Assembly: GCA_954871525.1 (NCBI GenBank)
Contig: OX940863.1
Location: 43,944,501 to 44,008,500, forward strand
Direction: 5' to 3'
DNA from: Parietaria judaica
Taxonomy: Eukaryota; Streptophyta; Magnoliopsida; Rosales; Urticaceae
DNA: 64,000 nucleotides
Part shown: piece by piece, positions 11,539-24,900 of the stretch
Position numbering within the stretch: position 1 is the stretch's first letter
Layout: each line of letters starts with the position of its first letter
Notes under the pieces: generated by a model
The model's database searches: none
Told to the model about the DNA's origin: nothing
What the model saw: the letters and a program-made list of their open reading frames with translations, nothing else
Translations under genes and position numbers: made by a program

Positions 11539-13341
11539 ATCCGTTCTAGACGAAATTTGAGTTGCTAGACCTTGGTTAGGGTGGTATTGTTATAAATTGG
11601 TTTAGTTTTGGCATTAAAAGTTTTTGGAGCTATCTTTAAACCCAGTTTCAACAATTAGTGCGTGCTCCAAAAAAAAACCGAGTCTTTTTCCCATTTTACG
11701 CGAAAGAACCCTAATAAAACTATATTTTAAACAAAAAATGAACTTCCAAATGCTAAACAATGTGTAATTGTATTACATTTACTTATTTTAATCCCTAAAT
11801 ATCAAAGCACTATCTCGTAGTTTCTATATGAAGCCGTTAATGGGTTAAAATCTTTACCGAAAAGTGTTAAAAATTGGTTTTCTTGCGAGAGAAAATACGA
11901 TCCGTTCTAGACGAAATTTGAGTTGCTAGACCTTCGTTAGGGTGGCATTGTTATAAATTGGTTTAGTTTTGGCATTAAAAGTTTTTGGAGCTATCTTTAA
12001 ACCCAGTTTCAACAATTAGTGCGTGCTCCAAAAAAAACCGAGTCTTTTTCCCATTTTACGCGAAAGAACCCTAATAAAACTATATTTTAAACAAAAAATG
12101 GACTTCCAAATGCTAAAAAATGTGTAATTGTATCACATTTACTTATTTTAATCCCTAAATAGCAAAGCACTATCTCGTAGTTTCTATATGAAGCCGTTAA
12201 TGGGTTAAAATCTTTACCGAAAAGTGTTAAAAATTGGTTTTCTTGCGAGAGAAAATATGATCCGTTCTAGACGAAATTTGAGTTGCTAGACCTTCGTTAT
12301 GGTGGTATTGTTATAAATTGGTTTAGTTTTGGCATTAAAAGTTTTTGGAGCTATCTTTAAACCCAGTTTCAACAATTAGTGCGTGCTCCAAAAAAAACCG
12401 AGTCTTTTTCCCATTTTACGCGAAAGAACCCTAATAAAACTATATTTTAAACAAAAAATGGACTTCCAAATGCTAAAAAATGTGTAATTGTATCACATTT
12501 ACGTATTTTAATCCCTAAATAGCAAAGCACTATCTCGTAGTTTCTATATGAAGCCGTTAATGGGTTAAAATCTTTACCGAAAAGTGTTAAAAATTGGTTT
12601 TCTTGCGAGAGAAAATACGATCCGTTCTAGACGAAATTTGAGTTGCTAGACCTTCGTTAGGGTGGTATTGTTATAAATTGGTTTAGTTTTGGCATTAAAA
12701 GTTTTTGGAGCTATCTTTAAACCCAGTTTCAACAATTAGTGCGTGCTCAAAAAAAAACCGAGTCTTTTTCCCATTTTACGCGAAAGAACCCTAATAAAAC
12801 TATATTTTAAACAAAAAATGAACTTCCAAATGCTAAACAATGCGTAATTGTATCACATTTACTTATTTTAATCCCTAAATAGCAAAGCACTATCTCGTAG
12901 TTTCTATATGAAGCCGTTAATGGGTTAAAATCTTTACCGAAAAGTGTTAAAAATTGGTTTTCTTGCGAGAGAAAATACGATCCGTTCTAGACGAAATTTG
13001 AGTTACTAGACCTTCGTTAGGGTGGTATTGTTATAAATTGGTTTAGTTTTGGCATTAAAAGTTTTTGGAGCTATCTTTAAACCCAGTTTCAACAATTAGT
13101 GCGTGCTCCAAAAAAAAACCGAGTCTTTTTTCCCATTTTACGCGAAAGAACCCTAATAAAACTATATTTTAAACAAAAAATGAACTTCTAAATGCTAAAC
13201 AATGTGTAATTGTATCACATTTACTTATTTTAATCCCTAAATAGCAAAGCACTATCTCGTAGTTTCTATATGAAGCCGTTAATGGGTTAAAATCTTTACC
13301 GAAAAGTGTTAAAAATTTGTTTTCTTGCTAGAGCAAATACG
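11539..13341 (+). repeat. Homogeneous run of five A monomers
   Basis: Starts 11539, 11900, 12260, 12620, 12980, all family A. The units at 11900 and 12260 share ATGGACTTCC and GCTAAAAAATG and so look like a recent 360-bp duplication; private changes include GGTGGCATT at 11944 and CGTTATGGTGG at 12301. The unit at 12620 has AACAATGCG, the mark of one position of the heptamer HOR to the right. The last unit (362 bp) has two extra homopolymer bases. Confidence 0.88.
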
Positions 13342-15142
13342 ATCCGTTCTTGACGAAATTTGAGTTGCTAGACCTTCGTTAGGGTGGTATTGTTGTAAAT
13401 TGGTTTAGTTTTGGCATTAAATTTTTTTGAAGCTCTCTTTAAACTCAGTTTCAACAATTAATGCGTGCTCCAAAGAAAAACTGAGTCTTTTTCCCATTTT
13501 ACGCGAAAGAACCTTTATTAAACGAATTTTTAAACAAAAATTGAACTTCCTAATGCTAAATAATATGTAATTGTATCACATTTACTTATTTTAATCCCTA
13601 AATAGCGAAGCACTATCTCGTAGTTTCTATATGAAGCCGTTAATGGGTTAAAATCTTTACCGAAAAGTGTTAAAAATTGGTTTTCTTGCGAGAGAAAATA
13701 CGATCCGTTCTAGACGAAATTTGAGTTGCTAGACCTTCGTTAGGGTGGTATTGTTATAAATTGGTTTAGTTTTGACATTAAAAGTTTTTGGAGCTATCTT
13801 TAAACCCAGTTTCAACAATTAGTGCGTGCTCCAAAAAAAACCGAGTCTTTTTCCCATTTTACGCGAAAGAACCCTAATAAAACTATATTTTAAACAAAAA
13901 ATGAACTTCCAAATGCTAAATAATGTGTAATTGTATCACATTTACTTATTTTAATCCCTAAATAGCAAAGCACTATCTCGTAGTTTCTTTATGAAGCCGT
14001 TAATGGGTTAAAATCTTTACCCAAAAGTGTTAAAAATTGGTTTTCTTGCGAGAGCAAATACGATCCGTTCTTGACGAAATTTGAGTTGCTAGACTTTCGT
14101 TAGGGTGGTATTGTTGTAAATTGGTTTAGTTTTGGCATTAAATTTTTTTGAAGCTCTCTTTAAACTCAGTTTCAACAATTAATGCGTGCTCCAAAAAAAA
14201 CTGAGTCTTTTTCCCATTTTACGCGAAAGAACCCTTATTAAACGAATTTTTAAACAAAAATTGAACTTCCTAATGCTAAATAATATGTAATTGTATCACA
14301 TTTACTTATTTTAATCCCTAAATAGCGAAGCACTATCTCGTAGTTTCTATATGAAGCCGTTAATGGGTTAAAATCTTTACCGAAAAGTGTTAAAAAATCG
14401 TTTTCTTGCGAGAGAAAATACGATCCGTTCTAGAGGAAATTTGAGTTGCTAGACCTTCGTTAGGGTGGTATTGTTATAAATTGGTTTAGTTTTGGCATTA
14501 AAAGTTTTTGGAGCTATCTTTAAACCCAGTTTCAACAATTAGTGCGTGCTCCAAAAAAAACCGAGTCTTTTTCCCATTTTACGCGAAAGAACCCTAATAA
14601 AACTATATTTTAAACAAAAAATGAACTTCCAAATGCTAAACAATGTGTAATTGTATCACATTTACTTATTTTAATCCCTAAATAGCAAAGCACTATCTCG
14701 TAGTTTCTATATGAAGCCGTTAATGGGTTAAAATCTTTACCGAAAAGTGTTAAATATTGGTTTTCTTGCGAGAGAAAATACGATCCGTTCTAGACGAAAT
14801 TTGAGTTGCTAGACCTTCGTTAGGGTGGTATTGTTATAAATTGGTTTAGTTTTGGCATTAAAAGTTTTTGGAGCTACCTTTAAACCCAGTTTCAACAATT
14901 AGTGCGTGCTCCAAAAAAAACCGAGTCTTTTTCCCAATTTACGCGAAAGAACCCTAATAAAACTATATTTTAAACAAAAAATGAACTTCCAAATGCTAAA
15001 CAATGTGTAATTGTATCACATTTACTTATTTTAATCCCTAAATAGCAAAGCACTATCTCGTAGTTTCTATATGAAGCCGTTAATGGGTTAAAATCTTTAC
15101 CGAAAAGTGTTAAAAATTTGTTTTCTTGCTAGAGCAAATACG
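13342..15142 (+). repeat. Heptamer HOR domain, 5-mer copy (1801 bp)
   Basis: Starts 13342 B1, 13703 A, 14063 B2, 14423 A, 14783 A. B1 is marked by the preceding TTGCTAGAGC and by ACCTTTATT; the A at 13703 by TTTTGACATT, TTTCTTTATG and TACCCAAAAG; B2 ends AAAAAATCG; the A at 14423 has TAGAGGAAAT and AAATATTGG; the A at 14783 has GAGCTACC. Relative to the full heptamer, two A units (including the AACAATGCG unit) are missing before the next B1. Confidence 0.9.
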
Positions 15143-17662
15143 ATCCGTTCTTGACGATATTTGAGTTGCTAGACTTTCGTTAGGGTGGTATTGTTGTAAA
15201 TTGGTTTAGTTTTGGCATTAAATTTTTTTGAAGCTCTCTTTAAACTCAGTTTCAACAATTAATGCGTGCTCCAAAAAAAACTGAGTCTTTTTCCCATTTT
15301 ACGCGAAAGAACCTTTATTAAACGAATTTTTAAACAAAAATTGAACTTCCTAATGCTAAATAATATGTAATTGTATCACATTTACTTATTTTAATCCCTA
15401 AATAGCGAAGCACTATCTCGTAGTTTCTATATGAAGCCGTTAATGGGTTAAAATCTTTACCGAAAAGTGTTAAAAATTGGTTTTCTTGCGAGAGAAAATA
15501 CGATCCGTTCTAGACGAAATTTGAGTTGCTAGACCTTCGTTAGGGTGGTATTGTTATAAATTGGTTTAGTTTTGACATTAAAAGTTTTTGGAGCTATCTT
15601 TAAACCCAGTTTCAACAATTAGTGCGTGCTCCAAAAAAAACCGAGTCTTTTTCCCATTTTACGCGAAAGAACCCTAATAAAACTATATTTTAAACAAAAA
15701 ATGAACTTCCAAATGCTAAACAATGTGTAATTGTATCACATTTACTTATTTTAATCCCTAAATAGCAAAGCACTATCTCGTAGTTTCTTTATGAAGCCGT
15801 TAATGGGTTAAAATCTTTACCCAAAAGTGTTAAAAATTGGTTTTCTTGCGAGAGCAAATACGATCCGTTCTTGACGAAATTTGAGTTGCTAGACTTTCGT
15901 TAGGGTGGTATTGTTGTAAATTGGTTTAGTTTTGGCATTAAATTTTTTTGAAGCTCTCTTTAAACTCAGTTTCAACAATTAATGCGTGCTCCAAAAAAAA
16001 CTGAGTCTTTTTCCCATTTTACGCGAAAGAACCCTTATTAAACGAATTTTTAAACAAAAATTGAACTTCCTAATGCTAAATAATATGTAATTGTATCACA
16101 TTTACTTATTTTAATCCCTAAATAGCGAAGCACTATCTCGTAGTTTCTATATGAAGCCGTTAATGGGTTAAAATCTTTACCGAAAAGTGTTAAAAAATCG
16201 TTTTCTTGCGAGAGAAAATACGATCCGTTCTAGAGGAAATTTGAGTTGCTAGACCTTCGTTAGGGTGGTATTGTTATAAATTGGTTTAGTTTTGGCATTA
16301 AAAGTTTTTGGAGCTATCTTTAAACCCAGTTTCAACAATTAGTGCGTGCTCCAAAAAAAACCGAGTCTTTTTCCCATTTTACGCGAAAGAACCCTAATAA
16401 AACTATATTTTAAACAAAAAATGAACTTCCAAATGCTAAACAATGTGTAATTGTATCACATTTACTTATTTTAATCCCTAAATAGCAAAGCACTATCTCG
16501 TAGTTTCTATATGAAGCCGTTAATGGGTTAAAATCTTTACCGAAAAGTGTTAAATATTGGTTTTCTTGCGAGAGAAAATACGATCCGTTCTAGACGAAAT
16601 TTGAGTTGCTAGACCTTCGTTAGGGTGGTATTGTTATAAATTGGTTTAGTTTTGGCATTAAAAGTTTTTGGAGCTACCTTTAAACCCAGTTTCAACAATT
16701 AGTGCATGCTCCAAAAAAAACCGAGTCTTTTTCCCATTTTACGCGAAAGAACCCTAATAAAACTATATTTTAAACAAAAAATGAACTTCCAAATGCTAAA
16801 CAATGTGTAATTGTATCACATTTACTTATTTTAATCCCTAAATAGCAAAGCACTATCTCGTAGTTTCTATATGAAGCCGTTAATGGGTTAAAATCTTTAC
16901 CGAAAAGTGTTAAATATTGGTTTTCTTGCGAGAGAAAATACGATCCGTTCTAGACGAAATTTGAGTTGCTAGACCTTCGTTAGGGTGGTATTGTTATAAA
17001 TTGGTTTAGTTTTGGCATTAAAAGTTTTTGGAGCTATCTTTGAACCCAGTTTCAACAATTAGTGCGTGCTCCAAAAAAAACCGAGTCTTTTTCCCATTTT
17101 ACGCGAAAGAACCCTAATAAAACTATATTTTAAACAAAAAATGAACTTCCAAATGCTAAACAATGCGTAATTGTATCACATTTACTTATTTTAATCCCTA
17201 AATAGCAAAGCACTATCTCGTAGTTTCTATATGAAGCCGTTAATGGGTTAAAATCTTTACCGAAAAGTGTTAAAAATTGGTTTTCTTGCGAGAGAAAATA
17301 CGATCCGTTCTAGACAAAATTTGAGTTGCTAGACCTTCGTTAGGGTGGTATTGTTATAAATTGGTTTAGTTTTGGCATTAAAAGTTTTTGGAGCTATCTT
17401 TAAACCCAGTTTCAACAATTAGTGCGTGCTCCAAAAAAAACCGAGTCTTTTTCCCATTTTACGCGAAAGAACCCTAATAAAACTATATTTTAAACAAAAA
17501 ATGAACTTCCAAATGCTAAACAATGTGTAATTGTATCACATTTACTTATTTTAATCCCTAAATAGCAAAGCACTATCTCGTAGTTTCTATATGAAGCCGT
17601 TAATGGGTTAAAATCTTTACCGAAAAGTGTTAAAAATTTGTTTTCTTGCTAGAGCAAATACG
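15143..17662 (+). repeat. Heptamer HOR, full copy a (2520 bp)
   Basis: Starts 15143 B1, 15503 A, 15863 B2, 16223 A, 16583 A, 16943 A, 17303 A. All seven units are exactly 360 bp. Marks in order are TTGCTAGAGC/ACCTTTATT, TTTTGACATT plus TACCCAAAAG, AAAAAATCG, TAGAGGAAAT, GAGCTACC, AACAATGCG, and AATTTGTTTTCTTGCT at the end. Copy b follows directly with only a handful of substitutions visible, so this is a true HOR. Confidence 0.93.
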
Positions 17663-20182
17663 ATCCGTTCTTGACGAAATTTGAGTTGCTAGACTTTCGT
17701 TAGGGTGGTATTGTTGTAAATTGGTTTAGTTTTGGCATTAAATTTTTTTGAAGCTCTCTTTAAACTCAGTTTCAACAATTAATGCGTGCTCCAAAAAAAA
17801 CTGAGTCTTTTTCCCATTTTACGCGAAAGAACCTTTATTAAACGAATTTTTAAACAAAAATTGAACTTCCTAATGCTAAATAATATGTAATTGTATCACA
17901 TTTACTTATTTTAATCCCTAAATAGCGAAGCACTATCTCGTAGTTTCTATATGAAGCCGTTAATGGGTTAAAATCTTTACCGAAAAGTGTTAAAAATTGG
18001 TTTTCTTGCGAGAGAAAATACGATCCGTTCTAGACGAAATTTGAGTTGCTAGACCTTCGTTAGGGTGGTATTGTTATAAATTGGTTTAGTTTTGACATTA
18101 AAAGTTTTTGGAGCTATCTTTAAACCCAGTTTCAACAATTAGTGCGTGCTCCAAAAAAAACCGAGTCTTTTTCCCATTTTACGCGAAAGAACCCTAATAA
18201 AACTATATTTTAAACAAAAAATGAACTTCCAAATGCTAAACAATGTGTAATTGTATCACATTTACTTATTTTAATCCCTAAATAGCAAAGCACTATCTCG
18301 TAGTTTCTTTATGAAGCCGTTAATGGGTTAAAATCTTTACCCAAAAGTGTTAAAAATTGGTTTTCTTGCGAGAGCAAATACGATCCGTTCTTGACGAAAT
18401 TTGAGTTGCTAGACTTTCGTTAGGGTGGTATTGTTGTAAATTGGTTTAGTTTTGGCATTACATTTTTTTGAAGCTCTCTTTAAACTCAGTTTCAACAATT
18501 AATGCGTGCTCCAAAAAAAACTGAGTCTTTTTCCCATTTTACGCGAAAGAACCCTTATTAAACGAATTTTTAAACAAAAATTGAACTTCCTAATGCTAAA
18601 TAATATGTAATTGTATCACATTTACTTATTTTAATCCCTAAATAGCGAAGCACTATCTCGTAGTTTCTATATGAAGCCGTTAATGGGTTAAAATCTTTAC
18701 CGAAAAGTGTTAAAAAATCGTTTTCTTGCGAGAGAAAATACGATCCGTTCTAGACGAAATTTGAGTTGCTTGACCTTCGTTAGGGTGGTATTGTTATAAA
18801 TTGGTTTAGTTTTGGCATTAAAAGTTTTTGGAGCTATCTTTAAACCCAGTTTCAACAATTAGTGCGTGCTCCAAAATAAACCGAGTCTTTTTCCCATTTT
18901 ACGCGAAAGAACCCTAATAAAACTATATTTTAAACAAAAAATGAACTTCCAAATGCTAAACAATGTGTAATTGTATCACATTTACTTATTTTAATCCCTA
19001 AATAGCAAAGCACTATCTCGTAGTTTCTATATGAAGCCGTTAATGGGTTAAAATCTTTACCGAAAAGTGTTAAATATTGGTTTTCTTGCGAGAGAAAATA
19101 CGATCCGTTCTAGACAAAATTTGAGTTGCTAGACCTTCGTTAGGGTGGTATTGTTATAAATTGGTTTAGTTTTGGCATTAAAAGTTTTTGGAGCTATCTT
19201 TAAACCCAGTTTCAACAATTAGTGCGTGCTCCAAAAAAAACCGAGTCTTTTTCCCATTTTACGCGAAAGAACCCTAATAAAACTATATTTTAAACAAAAA
19301 ATGAACTTCCAAATGCTAAACAATGTGTAATTGTATCACATTTACTTATTTTAATCCCTAAATAGCAAAGCACTATCTCGTAGTTTCTATATGAAGCCGT
19401 TAATGGGTTAAAATCTTTACCGAAAAGTGTTAAATATTGGTTTTCTTGCGAGAGAAAATACGATCCGTTCTAGACGAAATTTGAGTTGCTAGACCTTCGT
19501 TAGGGTGGTATTGTTATAAATTGGTTTAGTTTTGGCATTAAAAGTTTTTGGAGCTATCTTTAAACCCAGTTTCAATAATTAGTGCGTGCTCCAAAAAAAA
19601 CCGAGTCTTTTTCCCATTTTACGCGAAAGAACCCTAATAAAACTATATTTTAAACAAAAAATGAACTTCCAAATGCTAAACAATGCGTAATTGTATCACA
19701 TTTACTTATTTTAATCCCTAAATAGCAAAGCACTATCTCGTAGTTTCTATATGAAGCCGTTAATGGGTTAAAATCTTTACCGAAAAGTGTTAAAAATTGG
19801 TTTTCTTGCGAGAGAAAATACGATCCGTTCTAGACGAAATTTGAGTTGCTAGACCTTCGTTAGGGTGGTATTGTTATAAATTGGTTTAGTTTTGGCATTA
19901 AAAGTTTTTGGAGCTATCTTTAAACCCAGTTTCAACAATTAGTGCGTGCTCCAAAAAAAACCGAGTCTTTTTCCCATTTTACGCGAAAGAACCCTAATAA
20001 AACTATATTTTAAACAAAAAATGAACTTCCAAATGCTAAACAATGTGTAATTGTATCACATTTACTTATTTTAATCCCTAAATAGCAAAGCACTATCTCG
20101 TAGTTTCTATATGAAGCCGTTAATGGGTTAAAATCTTTACCGAAAAGTGTTAAAAATTTGTTTTCTTGCTAGAGCAAATACG
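17663..20182 (+). repeat. Heptamer HOR, full copy b (2520 bp)
   Basis: Starts 17663 B1, 18023 A, 18383 B2, 18743 A, 19103 A, 19463 A, 19823 A. It matches copy a with a 2520-bp shift. Private changes are TTACATTTTTTTG at 18461, GAGTTGCTTGACC at 18765 and CCAAAATAAACC near 18871. The last of these is reused in the recombinant unit at 20543, which helps place that crossover. AATAATTAG near 19575 marks the sixth unit. Confidence 0.93.
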
Positions 20183-21982
20183 ATCCGTTCTTGACGAAAT
20201 TTGAGTTGCTAGACTTTCGTTAGGGTGGTATTGTTGTAAATTGGTTTAGTTTTGGCATTAAATTTTTTTGAAGCTCTCTTTAAACTCAGTTTCAACAATT
20301 AATGCGTGCTCCAAAAAAAACTGAGTCTTTTTCCCATTTTACGCGAAAGAACCTTTATTAAACGAATTTTTAAACAAAAATTGAACTTCCTAATGCTAAA
20401 TAATATGTTATTGTATCACATTTACTTATTTTAATCCCTAAATAGCGAAGCACTATCTCGTAGTTTCTATATGAAGCCGTTAATGGGTTAAAATCTTTAC
20501 CGAAAAGTGTTAAAAATTGGTTTTCTTGCGAGAGAAAATACGATCCGTTCTAGACGAAATTTGAGTTGCTAGACCTTCGTTAGGGTGGTATTGTTATAAA
20601 TTGGTTTAATTTTGACATTAAAAGTTTTTGGAGCTATCTTTAAACCCAGTTTCAACAATTAGTGCGTGCTCCAAAATAAACCGAGTCTTTTTCCCATTTT
20701 ACGCGAAAGAACCCTAATAAAACTATATTTTAAACAAAAAATGAACTTCCAAATGCTAAACAATGTGTAATTGTATCACATTTACTTATTTTAATCCCTA
20801 AATAGCAAAGCACTATCTCGTAGTTTCTATATGAAGCCGTTAATGGGTTAAAATCTTTACCGAAAAGTGTTAAATATTGGTTTTCTTGCGAGAGAAAATA
20901 CGATCCGTTCTAGACGAAATTTGAGTTGCTAGACCTTCGTTAGGGTGGTATTGTTATAAATTGGTTTAGTTTTGGCATTAAAAGTTTTTGGAGCTATCTT
21001 TAAACCCAGTTTCAACAATTAGTGCGTGCTCCAAAAAAAACCGAGTCTTTTTCCCATTTTACGCGAAAGAACCCTAATAAAACTATATTTTAAACAAAAA
21101 ATGAACTTCCAAATGCTAAACAATGTGTAATTGTATCACATTTACTTATTTTAATCCCTAAATAGCTAAGCACTATCTCGTAGTTTCTATATGAAGCCGT
21201 TAATGGGTTAAAATCTTTACCGAAAAGTGTTAAATATTGGTTTTCTTGCGAGAGAAAATACGATCCGTTCTAGACGAAATTTGAGTTGCTAGACCTTCGT
21301 TAGGGTGGTATTGTTATAAATTGGTTTAGTTTTGGCATTAAAAGTTTTTGGAGCTATCTTTAAACCCAGTTTCAATAATTAGTGCGTGCTCCAAAAAAAA
21401 CCGAGTCTTTTTCCCATTTTACGCGAAAGAACCCTAATAAAACTATATTTTAAACAAAAAATGAACTTCCAAATGCTAAACAATGCGTAATTGTATCACA
21501 TTTACTTATTTTAATCCCTAAATAGCAAAGCACTATCTCGTAGTTTCTATATGAAGCCGTTAATGGGTTAAAATCTTTACCGAAAAGTGTTAAAAATTGG
21601 TTTTCTTGCGAGAGAAAATACGATCCGTTCTAGACGAAATTTGAGTTGCTAGACCTTCGTTAGGGTGGTATTGTTATAAATTGGTTTAGTTTTGGCATTA
21701 AAAGTTTTTGGAGCTATCTTTAAACCCAGTTTCAACAATTAGTGCGTGCTCCAAAAAAAACCGAGTCTTTTTCCCATTTTACGCGAAAGAACCCTAATAA
21801 AACTATATTTTAAACAAAAAATGAACTTCCAAATGCTAAACAATGTGTAATTGTATCACATTTACTTATTTTAATCCCTAAATAGCAAAGCACTATCTCG
21901 TAGTTTCTATATGAAGCCGTTAATGGGTTAAAATCTTTACCGAAAAGTGTTAAAAATTTGTTTTCTTGCTAGAGCAAATACG
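20183..21982 (+). repeat. Heptamer HOR domain, 5-mer deletion derivative (1800 bp)
   Basis: Starts 20183 B1, 20543 A (hybrid), 20903 A, 21263 A, 21623 A. The unit at 20543 begins like the second position of the heptamer (TTTTGACATT) and continues like the fourth (CCAAAATAAACC, TTTCTATATG, TACCGAAAAG, AAATATTGG). This joins position 2 to position 4 and removes exactly 720 bp, including B2. The unit at 21263 repeats the AATAATTAG and AACAATGCG marks of 19463. Confidence 0.9.
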
Positions 21983-24900
21983 ATCCGTTCTTGACGAAAT
22001 TTGAGTTGCTAGACTTTCGTTAGGGTGGTATTGTTGTAAATTGGTTTAGTTTTGGCATTAAATTTTTTTGAAGCTCTCTTTAAACTCAGTTTCAACAATT
22101 AATGCGTGCTCCAAAAAAAACTGAGTCTTTTTCCCATTTTACGCGAAAGAACCTTTATTAAACGAATTTTTAAACAAAAATTGAACTTCCTAATGCTAAA
22201 TAATATGTAATTGTATCACATTTACTTATTTTAATCCCTAAATAGCGAAGCACTATCTCGTAGTTTCTATATGAAGCCGTTAATGGGTTAAAATCTTTAC
22301 CGAAAAGTGTTAAAAATTGGTTTTCTTGCGAGAGAAAATACGATCCGTTCTAGACGAAATTTGAGTTGCTAGACCTTCGTTAGGGTGGTATTGTTATAAA
22401 TTGGTTTAGTTTTGACATTAAAAGTTTTTGGAGCTATCTTTAAACCCAGTTTCAACAATTAGTGCGTGCTCCAAAAAAAACCGAGTCTTTTTCCCATTTT
22501 ACGCGAAAGAACCCTAATAAAACTATATTTTAAACAAAAAATGAACTTCCAAATGCTAAACAATGTGTAATTGTATCACATTTACTTATTTTAATCCCTA
22601 AATAGCAAAGCACTATCTCGTAGTTTCTTTATGAAGCCGTTAATGGGTTAAAATCTTTACCCAAAAGTGTTAAAAATTGGTTTTCTTGCGAGAGCAAATA
22701 CGATCCGTTCTTGACGAAATTTGAGTTGCTAGACTTTCGTTAGGGTGGTATTGTTGTAAATTGGTTTAGTTTTGGCATTAAATTTTTTTGAAGCTCTCTT
22801 TAAACTCAGTTTCAACAATTAATGCGTGCTCCAAAAAAAACTGAGTCTTTTTCCCATTTTACGCGAAAGAACCCTTATTAAACGAATTTTTAAACAAAAA
22901 TTGAACTTCCTAATGCTAAATAATATGTAATTGTATCACATTTACTTATTTTAATCCCTAAATAGCGAAGCACTATCTCGTAGTTTCTATATGAAGCCGT
23001 TAATGGGTTAAAATCTTTACCGAAAAGTGTTAAAAATTGGTTTTCTTGCGAGAGAAAATACGATCCGTTCTAGACGAAATTTGAGTTGCTAGACCTTCGT
23101 TAGGGTGGTATTGTTATAAATTGGTTTAGTTTTGACATTAAAAGTTTTTGGAGCTATCTTTAAACCCAGTTTCAACAATTAGTGCGTGCTCCAAAAAAAA
23201 CCGAGTCTTTTTCCCATTTTACGCGAAAGAACCCTAATAAAACTATATTTTAAACAAAAAATGAACTTCCAAATGCTAAACAATGTGTAATTGTATCACA
23301 TTTACTTATTTTAATCCCTAAATAGCAAAGCACTATCTCGTAGTTTCTTTATGAAGCCGTTAATGGGTTAAAATCTTTACCCAAAAGTGTTAAAAATTGG
23401 TTTTCTTGCGAGAGCAAATACGATCCGTTCTTGACGAAATTTGAGTTGCTAGACTTTCGTTAGGGTGGTATTGTTGTAAATTGGTTTAGTTTTGGCATTA
23501 AATTTTTTTGAAGCTCTCTTTAAACTCAGTTTCAACAATTAATGCGTGCTCCAAAAAAAACTGAGTCTTTTTCCCATTTTACGCGAAAGAACCCTTATTA
23601 AACGAATTTTTAAACAAAAATTGAACTTCCTAATGCTAAATAATATGTAATTGTATCACATTTACTTATTTTAATCCCTAAATAGCGAAGCACTATCTCG
23701 TAGTTTCTATATGAAGCCGTTAATGGGTTAAAATCTTTACCGAAAAGTGTTAAAAATTGGTTTTCTTGCGAGAGAAAATACGATCCGTTCTAGACGAAAT
23801 TTGAGTTGCTAGACCTTCGTTAGGGTGGTATTGTTATAAATTGGTTTACTTTTGGCATTAAAAGTTTTTGGAGCTATCTTTAAACCCAGTTTCAACAATT
23901 AGTGCGTGCTCCAAAAAAAAACCGAGTCTTTTTCCCATTTTACGCGAAAGAACCCTAATAAAACTATATTTTAAACAAAAAATGAACTTCCAAATGCTAA
24001 ACAATGTGTAATTGTATCACATTTACTTATTTTAATCCCTAAATAGCAAAGCACTATCTCGTAGTTTCTATATGAAGCCGTTAATGGGTTAAAATCTTTA
24101 CCGAAAAGTGTTAAATATTGGTTTTCTTGCGAGAGAAAATACGATCCGTTCTAGACGAAATTTGAGTTGCTAGACCTTCGTTAGGGTGGTATTGTTATAA
24201 ATTGGTTTAGTTTTGGCATTAAAAGTTTTTGGAGCTATCTTTAAACCTAGTTTCAACAATTAGTGCGTGCTCCAAAAAAAACCGAGTCTTTTTCCCATTT
24301 TACGCGAAAGAACCCTAATAAAACTATATTTTAAACAAAAAATGAACTTCCAAATGCTAAACAATGTGTAATTGTATCACATTTACTTATTTTAATCCCT
24401 AAATAGCAAAGCACTATCTCGTAGTTTCAATATGAAGCCGTTAATGGGTTAAAATCTTTACCGAAAAGTGTTAAATATTGGTTTTCTTGCGAGAGAAAAT
24501 ACGATCCGTTCTAGACGAAATTTGAGTTGCTAGACCTTCGTTAGGGTGGTATTGTTATAAATTTGTTTAGTTTTGGCATTAAAAGTTTTTGGAGCTATCT
24601 TTAAACCCAGTTTCAACAATTAGTGCGTGCTCCAAAAAAAAACCGAGTCTTTTTCCCATTTTACGCGAAAGAACCCTAATAAAACTATATTTTAAACAAA
24701 AAATGAACTTCCAAATGCTAAACAATGTGTAATTGTATCACATTTACTTATTTTAATCCCTAAATAGCAAAGCACTATCTCGTAGTTTCTATATGAAGCC
24801 GTTAATGGGTTAAAATCTTTACCGAAAAGTGTTAAATATTGGTTTTCTTGCGAGAGAAAATACGATCCGTTCTAGACGAAATTTGAGTTGCTAGACCTTC

